64,000 nt of DNA, taken from NCBI RefSeq assembly GCF_020497125.1, contig NC_059089.1, positions 26,681,282 to 26,745,281 on the forward strand. Reading direction: 5' to 3'. The stretch comes from Mauremys mutica. Taxonomy: Eukaryota; Chordata; Testudines; Geoemydidae. Made by a program: the position numbers and the translations under genes. Shown here in pieces: positions 24,501-29,993 of this stretch (position 1 is the stretch's first letter; each line of letters starts with the position of its first letter). The notes beneath the pieces are model-generated. The model searched no databases, was not told the origin of the DNA, and saw only the letters and a list, made by a program, of their open reading frames with translations.

Positions 24501-25283
24501 ATAAGAATCCAGCCTATTAGACTGAACAGTTTCTTGACAGGAAGTTGGCCAAGGGAAAGGGGTGGAAACCCTGTGGTTCCGGGCACCCCAAACTAGGCTG
24601 GACAAAAGGCCCTACAGACATACAGAATGGAACAGCCCTACACTGTCTGCTGGGAGTCGCACCAAACAGCCTGATGGCTTCATGTCTAGGATTCTCAGAC
24701 AGCCCCAGGAGGGCTCCCCAGGCGAGGGTGAGCTGTGGACTCAGACTGGGGAAGGGGGGGAATCTCACTCCTTGGCATAAACGGGCCCATGTAGCCCCTT
24801 TACAGACATCGCCATCCTTCACGGTGATGTGCTAGCTCGACTGCCGTCGTACTGGGCTTGCTCGAAAGCAATCGGCGCACCTGCCGCCCGTGCAAAGGAG
24901 TAAGGAGGCATCTGTCTATTCCTGCCCTTGGAAGATAAATAGTAGAAAGAGAATCAACTATCTGTGCATTTGGGGGATGTCCAGCTCCTGGATATAAAGG
25001 GCCTCTATGCTGTTAGACCCATATGTGCTAACTCCTGGACTGCAGAGGGGAGGGTGAGATGGGGGTTGGTTTGACACATGAGCGGTGGGGGAGTCTCTCT
25101 GCTGCACGTTGATTCCTAGTTTTGTTGGTAACATTCGTGGTCTCTTTTCTCCATTCTGTATCAGATGAGAATCAACTCCCAGGCCTGTTTATAACAGGGG
25201 CATCCATAAAAGCACGAATGGAACTGAGCAATCAGAATGCCAAGACAGAAATGAGCTCATGGCTACGAGCCTCCCCAAAATGA
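423..25283 (+). CDS. ADGRD2: ADGRD2 (GPR144), adhesion G-protein-coupled receptor D2, 3' part (eight exons, 5' part outside window)
   Basis: Orphan adhesion GPCR of the plasma membrane. The window holds exons 423-576, 1327-1460, 2232-2347, 5421-5541, 19912-19953, 20176-20229, 21117-21261 and 25165-25283. All have AG acceptors and GT donors, and the phases join without a break: 885 nt, 294 residues and a TGA. In order they encode TM3, TM4-ECL2-TM5, ICL3, TM6 and the start of TM7, the rest of TM7, helix 8, and a cytoplasmic tail of about 90 residues. Family hallmarks seen are [11 protein letters not shown] in TM3, GWG at the start of TM4, a Cys-Trp in ECL2, LPILGLTW in TM6 and LNSLQGLYIF in TM7. 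The N-terminal ectodomain, GAIN/GPS region and TM1-2 lie before position 1. The call is ADGRD2 rather than ADGRD1 from the TM6-TM7 sequence and from NR5A1 being the neighbour, as in human. No frameshift or premature stop is seen. No AATAAA was found close after the stop. Confidence 0.87.
1182..1269. repeat. foldback MITE with 27-bp imperfect inverted arms
   Basis: The left arm starts GGGCCAGATTCCCAGC and the right arm ends GCTGGGGATCTGGCCC. They are near reverse complements around a short core containing GCAGCTCCGTTGGGGTCAA. It lies in the intron between the TM3 and TM4 exons. The GGGCC-ending foldback style matches other small elements in this window. No clear target duplication was seen. 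Confidence 0.6.
1327..1460 (+). CDS. ADGRD2: ADGRD2 exon: TM4, second extracellular loop, TM5
   Basis: The acceptor TTTTTTCAG is followed by an exon that completes the split Gly codon ([13 protein letters not shown]). It continues through the ECL2 segment ADNHCWLN, whose Cys should pair with the TM3 Cys, into TM5 ([13 protein letters not shown]). The donor is GTAAGC and the exon ends in phase 0. Its length is 134 bp. Confidence 0.87.
2232..2347 (+). CDS. ADGRD2: ADGRD2 exon: end of TM5 and third intracellular loop
   Basis: The acceptor GACTCGCAG is followed by an exon reading [20 protein letters not shown]. It continues through the Ser-rich segment [10 protein letters not shown] to IGIQI and a split Trp codon. 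The donor GTGAGT starts at 2348, and two bases remain (phase 2). The basic ARRRSK cluster fits an intracellular loop. Confidence 0.85.
2729..3200 (-). mobile_element. CR1-type LINE 3' fragment (antisense)
   Basis: It reads, as the complement, the CR1 ORF2 C-terminus and 3' UTR shared with the sense copies at 29083-29660 and 52030-52938. Examples are AAGAACATAAGAGCAGCCAT at the 3' end, the block for GGCTATTAGCC, and the block for CACACCAGTCAT. It is 5'-truncated and diverged with no intact frame. Confidence 0.85.
4058..4280 (+). mobile_element. MIR-like tRNA-derived SINE
   Basis: The order of blocks is GTGCTGTGGTTAAA (A-box side), GGTTTCTG-type B-box remnant, TGTGCCTCAGTTTCCCC, and a degenerate tail with GTTAAGATAAATCC. 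It is strongly diverged, so an old insertion. Confidence 0.65.
5421..5541 (+). CDS. ADGRD2: ADGRD2 exon: TM6 and beginning of TM7
   Basis: The acceptor TTTCTAACAG is followed by one base completing Trp, then [20 protein letters not shown] (TM6), an extracellular loop with HLSIVWAH, and FIVLNSLQ at the start of TM7. The donor is GTAAGT and the exon ends in phase 0. LGLTW in TM6 and NSLQG across the next junction are hallmark adhesion-GPCR motifs. Confidence 0.88.
5615..5760. mobile_element. GC-rich hAT-like MITE, 146 bp, with 8-bp target duplication
   Basis: The ends are CAGGGGCGGCTCCAGG and, as reverse complement, CAGGGGCGGCTCTAGG. An exact 8-bp duplication GACACTAG flanks it at 5607-5614 and 5761-5768. 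An 8-bp TSD with CAGGGG termini is diagnostic of hAT transposons. It has no coding capacity. Confidence 0.9.
6945..7155 (-). mobile_element. CR1-type LINE 3' fragment (antisense), internally deleted
   Basis: It starts AAGAACATAAGAGCATCC and continues GGGTCAGACCAATGGTCC and CTTCCGACAGTGGCCAATGC. It then jumps from the CCCAGGTTCTGGG block directly to GCGTTGTGTGAAGAAGCA, so about 200 bp of the family consensus are missing compared with the copy at 2729-3200. Confidence 0.82.
7205..7405 (-). mobile_element. MIR-like SINE, antisense
   Basis: It contains the complement of the MIR core and B-box region in order: a degenerate TACAG-like block, GAGAAACCAAGACACAGAGAG, GACTGTGCCCAGCCAGGTAG and CAGCCCAGGTCTCACGC. 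Old and diverged. Confidence 0.55.
8240..8492 (+). mobile_element. MIR-like SINE, near full length
   Basis: It contains GGTCTAGTGGCTGCGGTACT (A-box side), GATCTGGGTTCTATTCCTGA (B box), GCTGTGTGACCTTGGG (core), and a LINE-derived tail TTGTACAGTGCCTGTGTGCAG leading to CACTGTAGCACAAGTAG. It is among the best preserved MIR-type copies in the window. Confidence 0.8.
8596..8904. mobile_element. hAT-like nonautonomous transposon, 309 bp, with 8-bp target duplication
   Basis: Termini are CAGGGGTAGGAAACC and, as reverse complement, CAGGGGTTGGCACC. An exact duplication GTCTAGGG flanks it at 8588-8595 and 8905-8912. The interior is AT-rich and non-coding. The end sequences resemble Charlie-type hAT elements. 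Confidence 0.9.
8970..9055 (+). mobile_element. MIR/L2-type SINE tail fragment
   Basis: TTTGTACAGCATCATGGACAATGGGGTCC followed by an ACCGCAGTACAAATAA-type end is the LINE-derived tail of MIR-like SINEs, without the tRNA head. Confidence 0.55.
9611..9679. repeat. small foldback element
   Basis: The left end GGCCTAATACAAACC and the right end GGGCTTTCTTCAGGCCC form an imperfect hairpin around TCAATGGAAAGATTCCCACTGA. It has the same style as the elements at 1182-1269 and 42007-42112. Confidence 0.5.
9896..10266. repeat. AT-rich interspersed repeat
   Basis: It is a long A/T-run block (AAAATTTT-, GAAATTT- and CAAAACATTT-type words) ending GTCACCCAGCTCTAC. The same word style and AGCTCTA end recur at 15262-15622, and a similar block lies at 36705-36945. 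I cannot assign a class. No coding capacity. Confidence 0.5.
12545..12800 (+). mobile_element. MIR-like SINE
   Basis: It contains ATACCTCAGTTTCCCCATCT, GTAAAATAGGATTACTAACA and the tail block CACTTTGAGATGCTTGACTG, the order expected of a MIR core and 3' region. The tRNA-like head is degraded. Confidence 0.65.
12830..15180 (+). mobile_element. degenerate CR1-like LINE ORF2 (endonuclease end plus reverse transcriptase), split by a nested insertion
   Basis: Translated pieces read [11 protein letters not shown] (SDH of the APE endonuclease), [20 protein letters not shown] (RT block before motif A), [11 protein letters not shown] (motif A) and [16 protein letters not shown] (motif B). LAGDL stands where the catalytic motif C (FADD) is expected. 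Stops, indels and the changed motif C make it a dead copy. The ORF2 3' part resumes after about 15047 ([12 protein letters not shown]). An antisense CR1 fragment occupies about 14425-15045. Boundaries are approximate. Confidence 0.82.
14425..15045 (-). mobile_element. CR1 LINE fragment, antisense, nested in an older LINE
   Basis: On the - strand, 15044-14727 encodes [40 protein letters not shown] and [20 protein letters not shown], the C-terminal part of CR1 ORF2 downstream of RT. The 3' UTR then runs toward 14425. A second CR1 3' tail (about 14582-14648, CATAGACTTTAAGGTCAGAA) is lodged within it. Confidence 0.85.
15187..15240. mobile_element. hAT-like terminal fragment
   Basis: CAGGGGTGGCCAAACTGTGG with the GCTCGCGAGCCACG hairpin is a typical hAT terminus. 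No partner end or target duplication was found, so it is a fragment or has been interrupted. Confidence 0.55.
15262..15622. repeat. AT-rich interspersed repeat
   Basis: The word composition is like 9896-10266 (AAAATATTTC, TTTTGAATTTCAC, GGTCCAGCTACC ... TAGCTCTAG). It directly follows the hAT terminal fragment. No frame of interest. Confidence 0.45.
16085..16215 (+). mobile_element. MIR-like SINE fragment
   Basis: GCACTCCTGGGTTCTACTCCTGA (B box), GAGCACGTCACTTACCCCTC and TGTGTCAGTCTCCACCTCTC are MIR core blocks in order. Confidence 0.6.
16315..16440 (-). mobile_element. MIR-like SINE fragment, antisense
   Basis: CCATTTTACAGACGGGGACG, GGGACTTGCCTAAGGCCG and GTAGAACGCAGATCTCCC are the complement of the MIR core and B box. 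Orientation is opposite to the copy at 16085-16215. Confidence 0.6.
17335..17475 (-). mobile_element. MIR-like SINE fragment, antisense
   Basis: It contains CCCCATTTTTACGGATGAGA, AACTGAGGCCCGGAG, GGTCCCACAGCAGGTCGGTG and GCAGAACTGGGAATAGAGTC, the complement of a MIR core. Confidence 0.65.
17537..17610 (-). mobile_element. MIR/L2-type tail fragment, antisense
   Basis: GGGCCCCAGTGTGCTAGGTG and CTGTACACACCTATCATGAA are the complement of the LINE-derived SINE tail seen at 8420-8492. It is separated from the fragment at 17335-17475 by about 60 bp. Confidence 0.5.
19160..19580. repeat. local direct duplication (copies about 19160-19290 and 19470-19580)
   Basis: Copy 1 contains CAGTGTCTACAGGGCATCG, TTCCGTAT, CTTGAAGGGGACGTGTTAGA and CCCAGGGACC. 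Copy 2 contains CAGTGTCTATAGGGCATCG, CTCCGTAT, CTTGAAGATGATGTGTTAGA and CCAGGGAC, offset by about 309 bp. Both begin with a tail-like GTGCTAGG/ATGCTAGG segment. It looks like an old tandem duplication with small deletions. Confidence 0.75.
19912..19953 (+). CDS. ADGRD2: ADGRD2 exon: remainder of TM7
   Basis: This 42-bp exon encodes [14 protein letters not shown]. It lies between a strong pyrimidine tract with CAG and a GTAAGA donor, in phase 0 at both ends. It completes the family TM7 motif NSLQGLYIF begun in the preceding exon 14.4 kb upstream. Confidence 0.87.
20176..20229 (+). CDS. ADGRD2: ADGRD2 exon: helix 8 / juxtamembrane tail
   Basis: This 54-bp exon encodes [18 protein letters not shown], a basic amphipathic stretch expected after TM7. 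The junction with the previous exon restores NSEVR, a common TM7/helix-8 sequence in this family. The donor is GTAAGT and both ends are in phase 0. Only 222 bp separate it from the preceding exon. Confidence 0.85.
20230..21116 (+). other. ADGRD2 intron, 0.9 kb
   Basis: No repeat or additional exon was recognised. Confidence 0.5.
21117..21261 (+). CDS. ADGRD2: ADGRD2 exon: cytoplasmic tail
   Basis: After the acceptor TCATTGCAG the exon reads [20 protein letters not shown] Ser/Pro/Thr-rich stretch follows, ending NITNK plus one base (phase 1). The donor is GTAAAG. It is low-complexity cytoplasmic tail rich in possible phosphorylation sites, with no named domain. Confidence 0.78.
21897..22084 (-). 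mobile_element. tRNA-derived SINE of the turtle Cry type, full length
   Basis: On the - strand it begins GGGAGAGGGATAGCTCAGTGG (tRNA-like A box). It continues GTTGTGAGTTCAGTCC (B box) and ends in the CR1-type tail GGGTTGGAC, GGTCCCTTCCAACCCTGATC. The tRNA-related head plus CR1 tail is the structure described for Cry SINEs of cryptodiran turtles and is the best single taxonomic clue here. Confidence 0.88.
22218..22629. mobile_element. very GC-rich hAT-like element, 412 bp, with 8-bp target duplication
   Basis: It is flanked by an exact 8-bp duplication AGCAGAGA (22210-22217 and 22630-22637). The ends are CAGGACGGCC and, as reverse complement, CAGGGCTGCC. The interior is rich in GGGGCCCC, GCCGCCGAA and TTCGGCGGTAAT words, with several internal inverted repeats. 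Open frames in both strands are composition artefacts. It is inserted in the intron between the last two ADGRD2 exons. Confidence 0.85.
22745..22992. mobile_element. MITE of the GGCCATGTCTAC family, degenerate
   Basis: The ends AAGGATGTGTCTACAT and, as reverse complement, TTAGGCCAGGTCTACAG match the terminal inverted repeats of the better copy at 49034-49296. It includes the internal TACACTCCTGAGTAACGTCG block. Confidence 0.65.
24112..24335 (+). mobile_element. MIR-like SINE
   Basis: Blocks GTGTAGTGGATATAGCAAAG, GTGGGTTCTGTTCCCAGCTC (B box), CTGGGTGAATCACTTACTTG and CTGTGGCTCAGCTGCCACTT are in MIR order. Confidence 0.7.
25165..25283 (+). CDS. ADGRD2: ADGRD2 terminal coding exon
   Basis: The acceptor CTGTATCAG is followed by two bases that complete an Asp codon, then 38 codons ([19 protein letters not shown] ... 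WLRASPK) and TGA. The phase matches the preceding exon exactly. I assigned it from splice signals, phase and the open frame rather than from remembered homologous sequence, so confidence is a little lower. Confidence 0.7.
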
Positions 25284-26831
25284 AGCATGTTCGAAAAGGG
25301 CTTGTGGTGTGTTTCAGCACCCAAGTTACATTCTGTGCAAATGGGGTATTGTTCAGTTGGCCCATTTCATTCCCCAGGCAGCAACTAATCTTCTGCCAAG
25401 TTCAACAAGGCGTGCTGTAAAGTGGAGAATAATTTAAATGTGACTGCTCTGACACCACTTCCATTCCCACCACTAAAATGATCAGGCAGCGTTCTGTGCA
25501 CTTGACATAGAAGTTAACTGAAGTTTCCTCAGAAAAAAACATAATGCTACTTTCACGTGAGGAATTTACCAAAGGGTCTAGATATACACCAAAATTTCCC
25601 TCTCTCTCTCTCTCTCCTTTATTGCTTTTGAAGTGCTATCTTCTTTATCGCACAGATAACATTCTGTTCTATTTCAAGGCAACTTAGTAAAACCAGTATT
25701 TATTATCTCTCATGGTTTATTTTTGTTTAATGTTGCTATTCTTCCGGGTGCTAAATACCTGGCAGGTTTTCCAATAGGTGCTTTTCTGACCCAGGCAGGT
25801 GCTGGCTCTGGAAATTAGAACCATTGCTAAGCTACTTGGCACAAAATATGAGACGTGGGCTAAAGAGATTAACCAGGAGGCTTGAGTTTTCTAATGCGCA
25901 GGGCATTAATAGAGGAGCCTGTAGATTTCCTAAATGCCAAGGCCACAGCACTTCCTAGCTGGTAGACTAGGGGCAAGGAGAATTCGCATGAGTCCAGACT
26001 GGGGTCACTCAGAGCTTCGCTTTTTGTTTGTTACTTAAATATTTTTATTTAAAATGTTTTATTTTCCTTTTCTAAACAATACAAATTCAACAACAATCAA
26101 AATACAAAATTCCCTGGTACCCAAGGAGCCAGTGTGGGAGGAAGCACAGCTGAGCCAGTTTTTGTTTAAATATTCATTTGTCTTCACAAGTGACTTTTTT
26201 GCAACTCTTTCATGTTCTCTCTTCATGAACGTTTGAGCTCCACAAGTGAATGCTCAGGAAACGTGAATTTTGAAGCTGATATATTCGTTGTAAGCGTGTT
26301 TTGAATGTAAGATTTGTGCATTGTTGCAGCTCGTGCTGTGTGTGTCAATGCAGCTTGCAGTTGACTAGCTAGAGCCTGCGGTGCAGGTTAGTTACATAAG
26401 TCACTGTATTGTTTCAGCTCCCCGACTGAATCCCTTATGTAAGTGACGGCGTGAGCTGTGAATTCAGAACGGTATCGTTGAACGTAGCCTCGTTCTGATT
26501 AAGAAGCTATTTTTTTACAAGAAGTCTGAAAACACTTAAAATGATGAAATGCTGTGCTCCATCAGAGTGGTGCAAACATCAGAGTGCTTGTCACTGCATT
26601 TCATCCACGTTTTACTTGACACATTTTTTGGTGAAAGGTTTTGGGGATTTGGCACCTCCCAATGCGTTAACCCCCCCCTAGCCTCGTGGTGCTGGCTCAT
26701 TGTGCCCCTTGTTGTGTGGACTGTGCAAACGCTGCAGCTGAACAGCAGTCACCGCTGTTCACCGAGCAGGGCAGCCAGGACAGGTCCCCACTGGAAGTGA
26801 AACTGATGATGTTAAGATGAAGAACAGTAGA
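25284..26831 (+). other. ADGRD2 3' UTR and downstream DNA
   Basis: It follows the TGA. It is AT-rich and free of recognised transposons, with a (CT)n run at 25598-25617. No canonical AATAAA was found in the first 1.5 kb, so the mRNA end is unplaced. A pair of inverted TTATGTAA sites lies at 26392-26399 and 26435-26442. Confidence 0.5.
25598..25617. repeat. (CT)n microsatellite
   Basis: An uninterrupted CT dinucleotide run of about 9 units within the presumed ADGRD2 3' UTR. Confidence 0.9.
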
Positions 26832-26839
26832 ACCTAGAG

Positions 26840-27533
26840 CAGTGGTTCCCAAACTTGAACAACCTGTGAACCCCTTTCACTGAAATGTCAAGTCTTGCAA
26901 ACCCCCTCCTAACAATGAGTATTTCCAGGGATTTTCTCCTTTACCTGAGTATAAATGATAAAAGCAGTGAGCTTGGAAATATAAAATTTGTTTTTATTAC
27001 ATGCTTATTTACACACTATTTATTATTCATTATTATTTATCATTACAGTATTTTTATTACATTATGAAAACAAAACACGCTTCCAAGATCTCACTTTCGT
27101 AGCTTGTATCACTTTGAATAAGCCTGTTATAAGACAAAGCTCCTAGGTTTCATCAAGGAGTATCAGATGTGAAACAGCAGGAAAGTATTTAAGAAGCCAA
27201 CTCAAAGAGTTCCTCCTGCACAAACATTCAGGTCTTGAGTAGTCCAGGCAAACAACACATGTTACAACAAAGCTTAAATTTCTTCTTCATCATAATTTTA
27301 AAAACAGCAAAAAGTATCCACCTCGTTTTCCATTTCTTATAAGGAGTCTTGAAGTGTAAATCTCCTCAGGGTGACAGATCTGCTTGCTTTGATCTGCTTA
27401 GCTCGTGGAAGTCCAAGGGCTCCAGGCTGCTGGCCCCGTGCCGGGGTTCCTAGGGACAGCTCTGTCCGCCATTAGGGAATTTTTTCCCGAGAACCTCCTG
27501 TAACATTTCACGAACCCCAGTTTAAGAACCCTG
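26840..27533. mobile_element. hAT-like nonautonomous transposon, 694 bp, with 8-bp target duplication
   Basis: Termini CAGTGGTTCCCAAAC and, as reverse complement, CAGGGTTCTTAAACTGG are Charlie-like. An exact 8-bp duplication ACCTAGAG flanks it at 26832-26839 and 27534-27541. The interior is AT-rich on the left and has no transposase frame. Confidence 0.9.
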
Positions 27534-27587
27534 ACCTAGAGGCTGAGGCCGATACTGTTTTTCTTCAAAAGAGATCAAGTTGGCCTC

Positions 27588-27761
27588 CTGTTTTATATCA
27601 AGTATCAGAGGGGTAGCCGTGTTAGTCTGGTTCTGTAGAAGCAGCAAAGAATCCTGTGGCACCTTATCCGAAGAAGTGGGTATTCACCCACGAAAGCTCA
27701 TGCTGCAAAACGTCGGTTAGTCTATAAGGTGCCACAGGATTCTTTGCTGTTTTATATCAAG
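27588..27761. mobile_element. foldback retroelement, deletion derivative, with 15-bp target duplication
   Basis: A body from about 27603 to 27746 (CAGAGGGGTAGCCGTGTTAG ...) lies between two copies of CTGTTTTATATCAAG (27588-27602 and 27747-27761). The left arm keeps only 24 bp (27644-27667) of the inverted repeat whose right arm is complete (27724-27747 is its exact partner). A TSD of 12-15 bp suggests target-primed insertion rather than hAT transposition. Confidence 0.82.
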
Positions 27762-27830
27762 ATATCTGAATGTGAATCCTTCCCACCCTTGTCAACAGCG
27801 CTTAGGGGACAGAAGCAGCTCTGCCATTCC

Positions 27831-28062
27831 TGTCTAAAGTTTCAGAGGGGTAGCCGTGTTAGTCTGGTTCTGTAGAAGCAGCAAAGAATCCTGTGGCACC
27901 TTATAGACTAACAGACGTTTTGCAGCATGAGCTTTTGTGGGTGAATACCCACTTCTTCAGATGCAAGGGTGGAAGAAGTGGGTATTCACCCACGAAAGCT
28001 CATGCTGCAAAACGTCTGTTAGTCTATAAGGTGCCACAGGATTCTTTGCTTGTCTAAAGTTT
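27831..28062. mobile_element. foldback retroelement, complete hairpin, with 12-bp target duplication
   Basis: Two copies of TGTCTAAAGTTT (27831-27842 and 28051-28062) enclose the element. After a unique 5' part (CAGAGGGGTAGCCGTGTTAG), a 78-bp left arm (27881-27958) pairs with a 78-bp right arm (27972-28049) with one mismatch. The loop is 13 nt. It is the same family as the copy ending 85 bp upstream. I recognise it as a repeat common in reptile genomes but cannot name its class with certainty. Confidence 0.87.
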
Positions 28063-28795
28063 ATCATTTAAACAAGCCTTGTGATTTTTAAGTCAATCTT
28101 GTGGTTGTCCGGAGCTTGCCTGATCTGTGACTGCATGGGGCTGGGGATGCTGGGAAGCCATTGCCAGGATTAGGCCTTAAATTAGTAAATATTTTGTGGA
28201 AGAGAGGGTGGAGGAGGTGGCCCCAGGGTGCCTCATGGTGCAGGTGGTCTTTACTAGGGCCTGCCTAGGTCCCACGGCTGGCTCGGGGGGGCCCTATGCT
28301 CCATCCAGTGCAGTGAGAGATGGAAAAGCTGGCTTGGGTTAGCCGGTCCCGTCCCGTCCCCTCTTGTGTTGGATTGTTCTGTATGTCCTAGCACTGTGCC
28401 CCTCTGCTGCATTGCCCCAGGCAAGGATGGGAGCCCCACTTTCAGCAAAGCGTGCTGCCAGGGCAGGGCTCTTATGCCACAGGCCCACTTCTGGGGGGCT
28501 CTCCCTAAGAACACGTGCTGGGCACAGTGCCCAGCTGGCACCGGTGGGTGAGTTCACCAAAGCTCCGTGAACACGAGGGGCAGGGCAGTTCCCCTACCTG
28601 TGAAACAGCGGAGCTGCAGGGAGCGATGGGAAAGGAGAGTGCATGCGGCAAAGCACTTCTTGGCTGCATTGGTGGCAGGAAAAAAGCCCTGCTCTGACCT
28701 GGGGAATGTGGCTATGAACAGATCTCGGCTCCCTGGGGCTTGGAAACTCCCTCCCTGAGCAAATCTCAATTAACGAGTGTTCTCCCCTCTTTCAG

Positions 28796-28826
28796 GCTGT
28801 AGAGCTGACAGCGTTCAAATCCTCAG
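28796..28826 (+). other. candidate 31-bp exon (possible alternative ADGRD2 3' exon)
   Basis: It lies between a strong acceptor (TCTCCCCTCTTTCAG) and donor (GTAACTTC). Its phase-0 reading is AVELTAFKSS plus one base. It could follow the helix-8 exon (phase 0) but not the tail exon (phase 1). It lies 3.5 kb beyond the ADGRD2 stop, and no downstream partner exon was identified. Speculative. Confidence 0.25.
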
Positions 28827-29082
28827 GTAACTTCTCCCTCCCTCATTTCCGCTTCTCTTTGTGCTTGGGATAAGGTCTTGATGAGGGTATTAAAAATCAT
28901 ATTGCACTGCTGCTTCTGCACTGAGGAGGGCTGGTCGCAGAAAGGGGGGATCCATGCACACAGGCAGAAATGTTCTCCTCGTTCTGTTTTTAATTTCAAA
29001 ATATGGTGTTTTGTCGAGATTGCAACATTCAAACAATCTCAGCTCAGGTGTTTCTTGAAATACTGGGGGGTGGGGGAGGAGG

Positions 29083-29660
29083 GATATTGGAACTGGAAAA
29101 GGTTCCGAACAGGGCAACAAAAAGTATTAGGGGCATGGAACGGCTTCCGTATGAGGGGAAATTAACAAGACTGGGACTTTTCAGCTTGGAAAAGAGATGA
29201 CTAGGGGGATATGATTGAGGTCTGTAAAATCATGACTGGTGTAGAGAAAGTAAATAAGAAAATGTTATTTACTCCTCCTCCTAACACAAGAACTAGGGGT
29301 CACCAAATGAAATTAATAAGCAGCAGATTTAAAATAAACAAAAGGAAGTATTTCTTCACACAACGCACAGTCAACCTGTGGAACTCCTTGCCAGAGGATG
29401 TTGTGAAGGCCAAGACCGTAACAGGGTTCAAAAAAGAACTAGAGAAGTTCATGGAGGATAGGTCCATCAATGGCTATTAGCCAGGATGGGCAGGGATGGT
29501 GTCCCTAGCCTCTGTTTGCCAGAAGCTGGGAATGGGTGATGGGGGATGGGTCACTTGATGATTCCCTGTTCTGTTCATTCCCTCTGGGGCACCTGGCACT
29601 GGCCACTGTCAGAGACAAGATACTGGACTGACCCAGTATGGCCGCTTTTATGTTTTTATG
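29083..29660 (+). mobile_element. CR1-type LINE 3' end, sense
   Basis: The ORF2 C-terminus is readable in one frame at 29211-29480: [20 protein letters not shown], then [20 protein letters not shown] and a stop after RSINGY. The 3' UTR follows with GACCCAGTATGGCCG and ends at TTTTATGTTTTTATG. Upstream (29083-29210) the frame is broken. It is among the youngest-looking LINE fragments here. Confidence 0.88.
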
Positions 29661-29705
29661 TCCACAAAGCACCATATGGCCCAGCCGCAATTAAATGCCA
29701 CATTT

Positions 29706-29993
29706 CAGGGCTGGCTTGGGGAGCAGGCAGAATCACCCCCAGCACTCACTGGTGGCGCAGCTGGGTCTGGGTCATTGCACTTCCCGCTGCCGGTGAGTGC
29801 AGGCTGGGCCCTGCTGCACTCCTCAGCGGGGTGAGGGTGGGGCTGGGATGGGGCAGGGGCAGAGCAGGGCTGGGGCCATGGGGAAGGGGCTGGAGCAACA
29901 CGCAGCTGCGCAGGGCACCAGGCAATGCAGTGCCCCAAATTCCCTGGTGCCCTACGCAGCCGCGTACTTTGCATATGGGTAGGAACGGCCCTG
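29706..29993. mobile_element. hAT-like GC-rich element without clear target duplication
   Basis: The ends CAGGGCTGGC and, as reverse complement, CAGGGCCGTTCC, with the GCATATGGGTAGGAACGG end block, look like a turtle GC-rich hAT family. The flanking 8-mers CCACATTT and TGTGCCCA do not match. It sits 46 bp after the CR1 end. Confidence 0.55.

Noticed and set aside
423..25283. Alternative identity ADGRD1 (GPR133) for the receptor
   Set aside because: The TM6-TM7 region ([27 protein letters not shown]) differs from the ADGRD1 type, and the tail lacks the ADGRD1 C-terminal sequence. Location next to NR5A1 supports ADGRD2.
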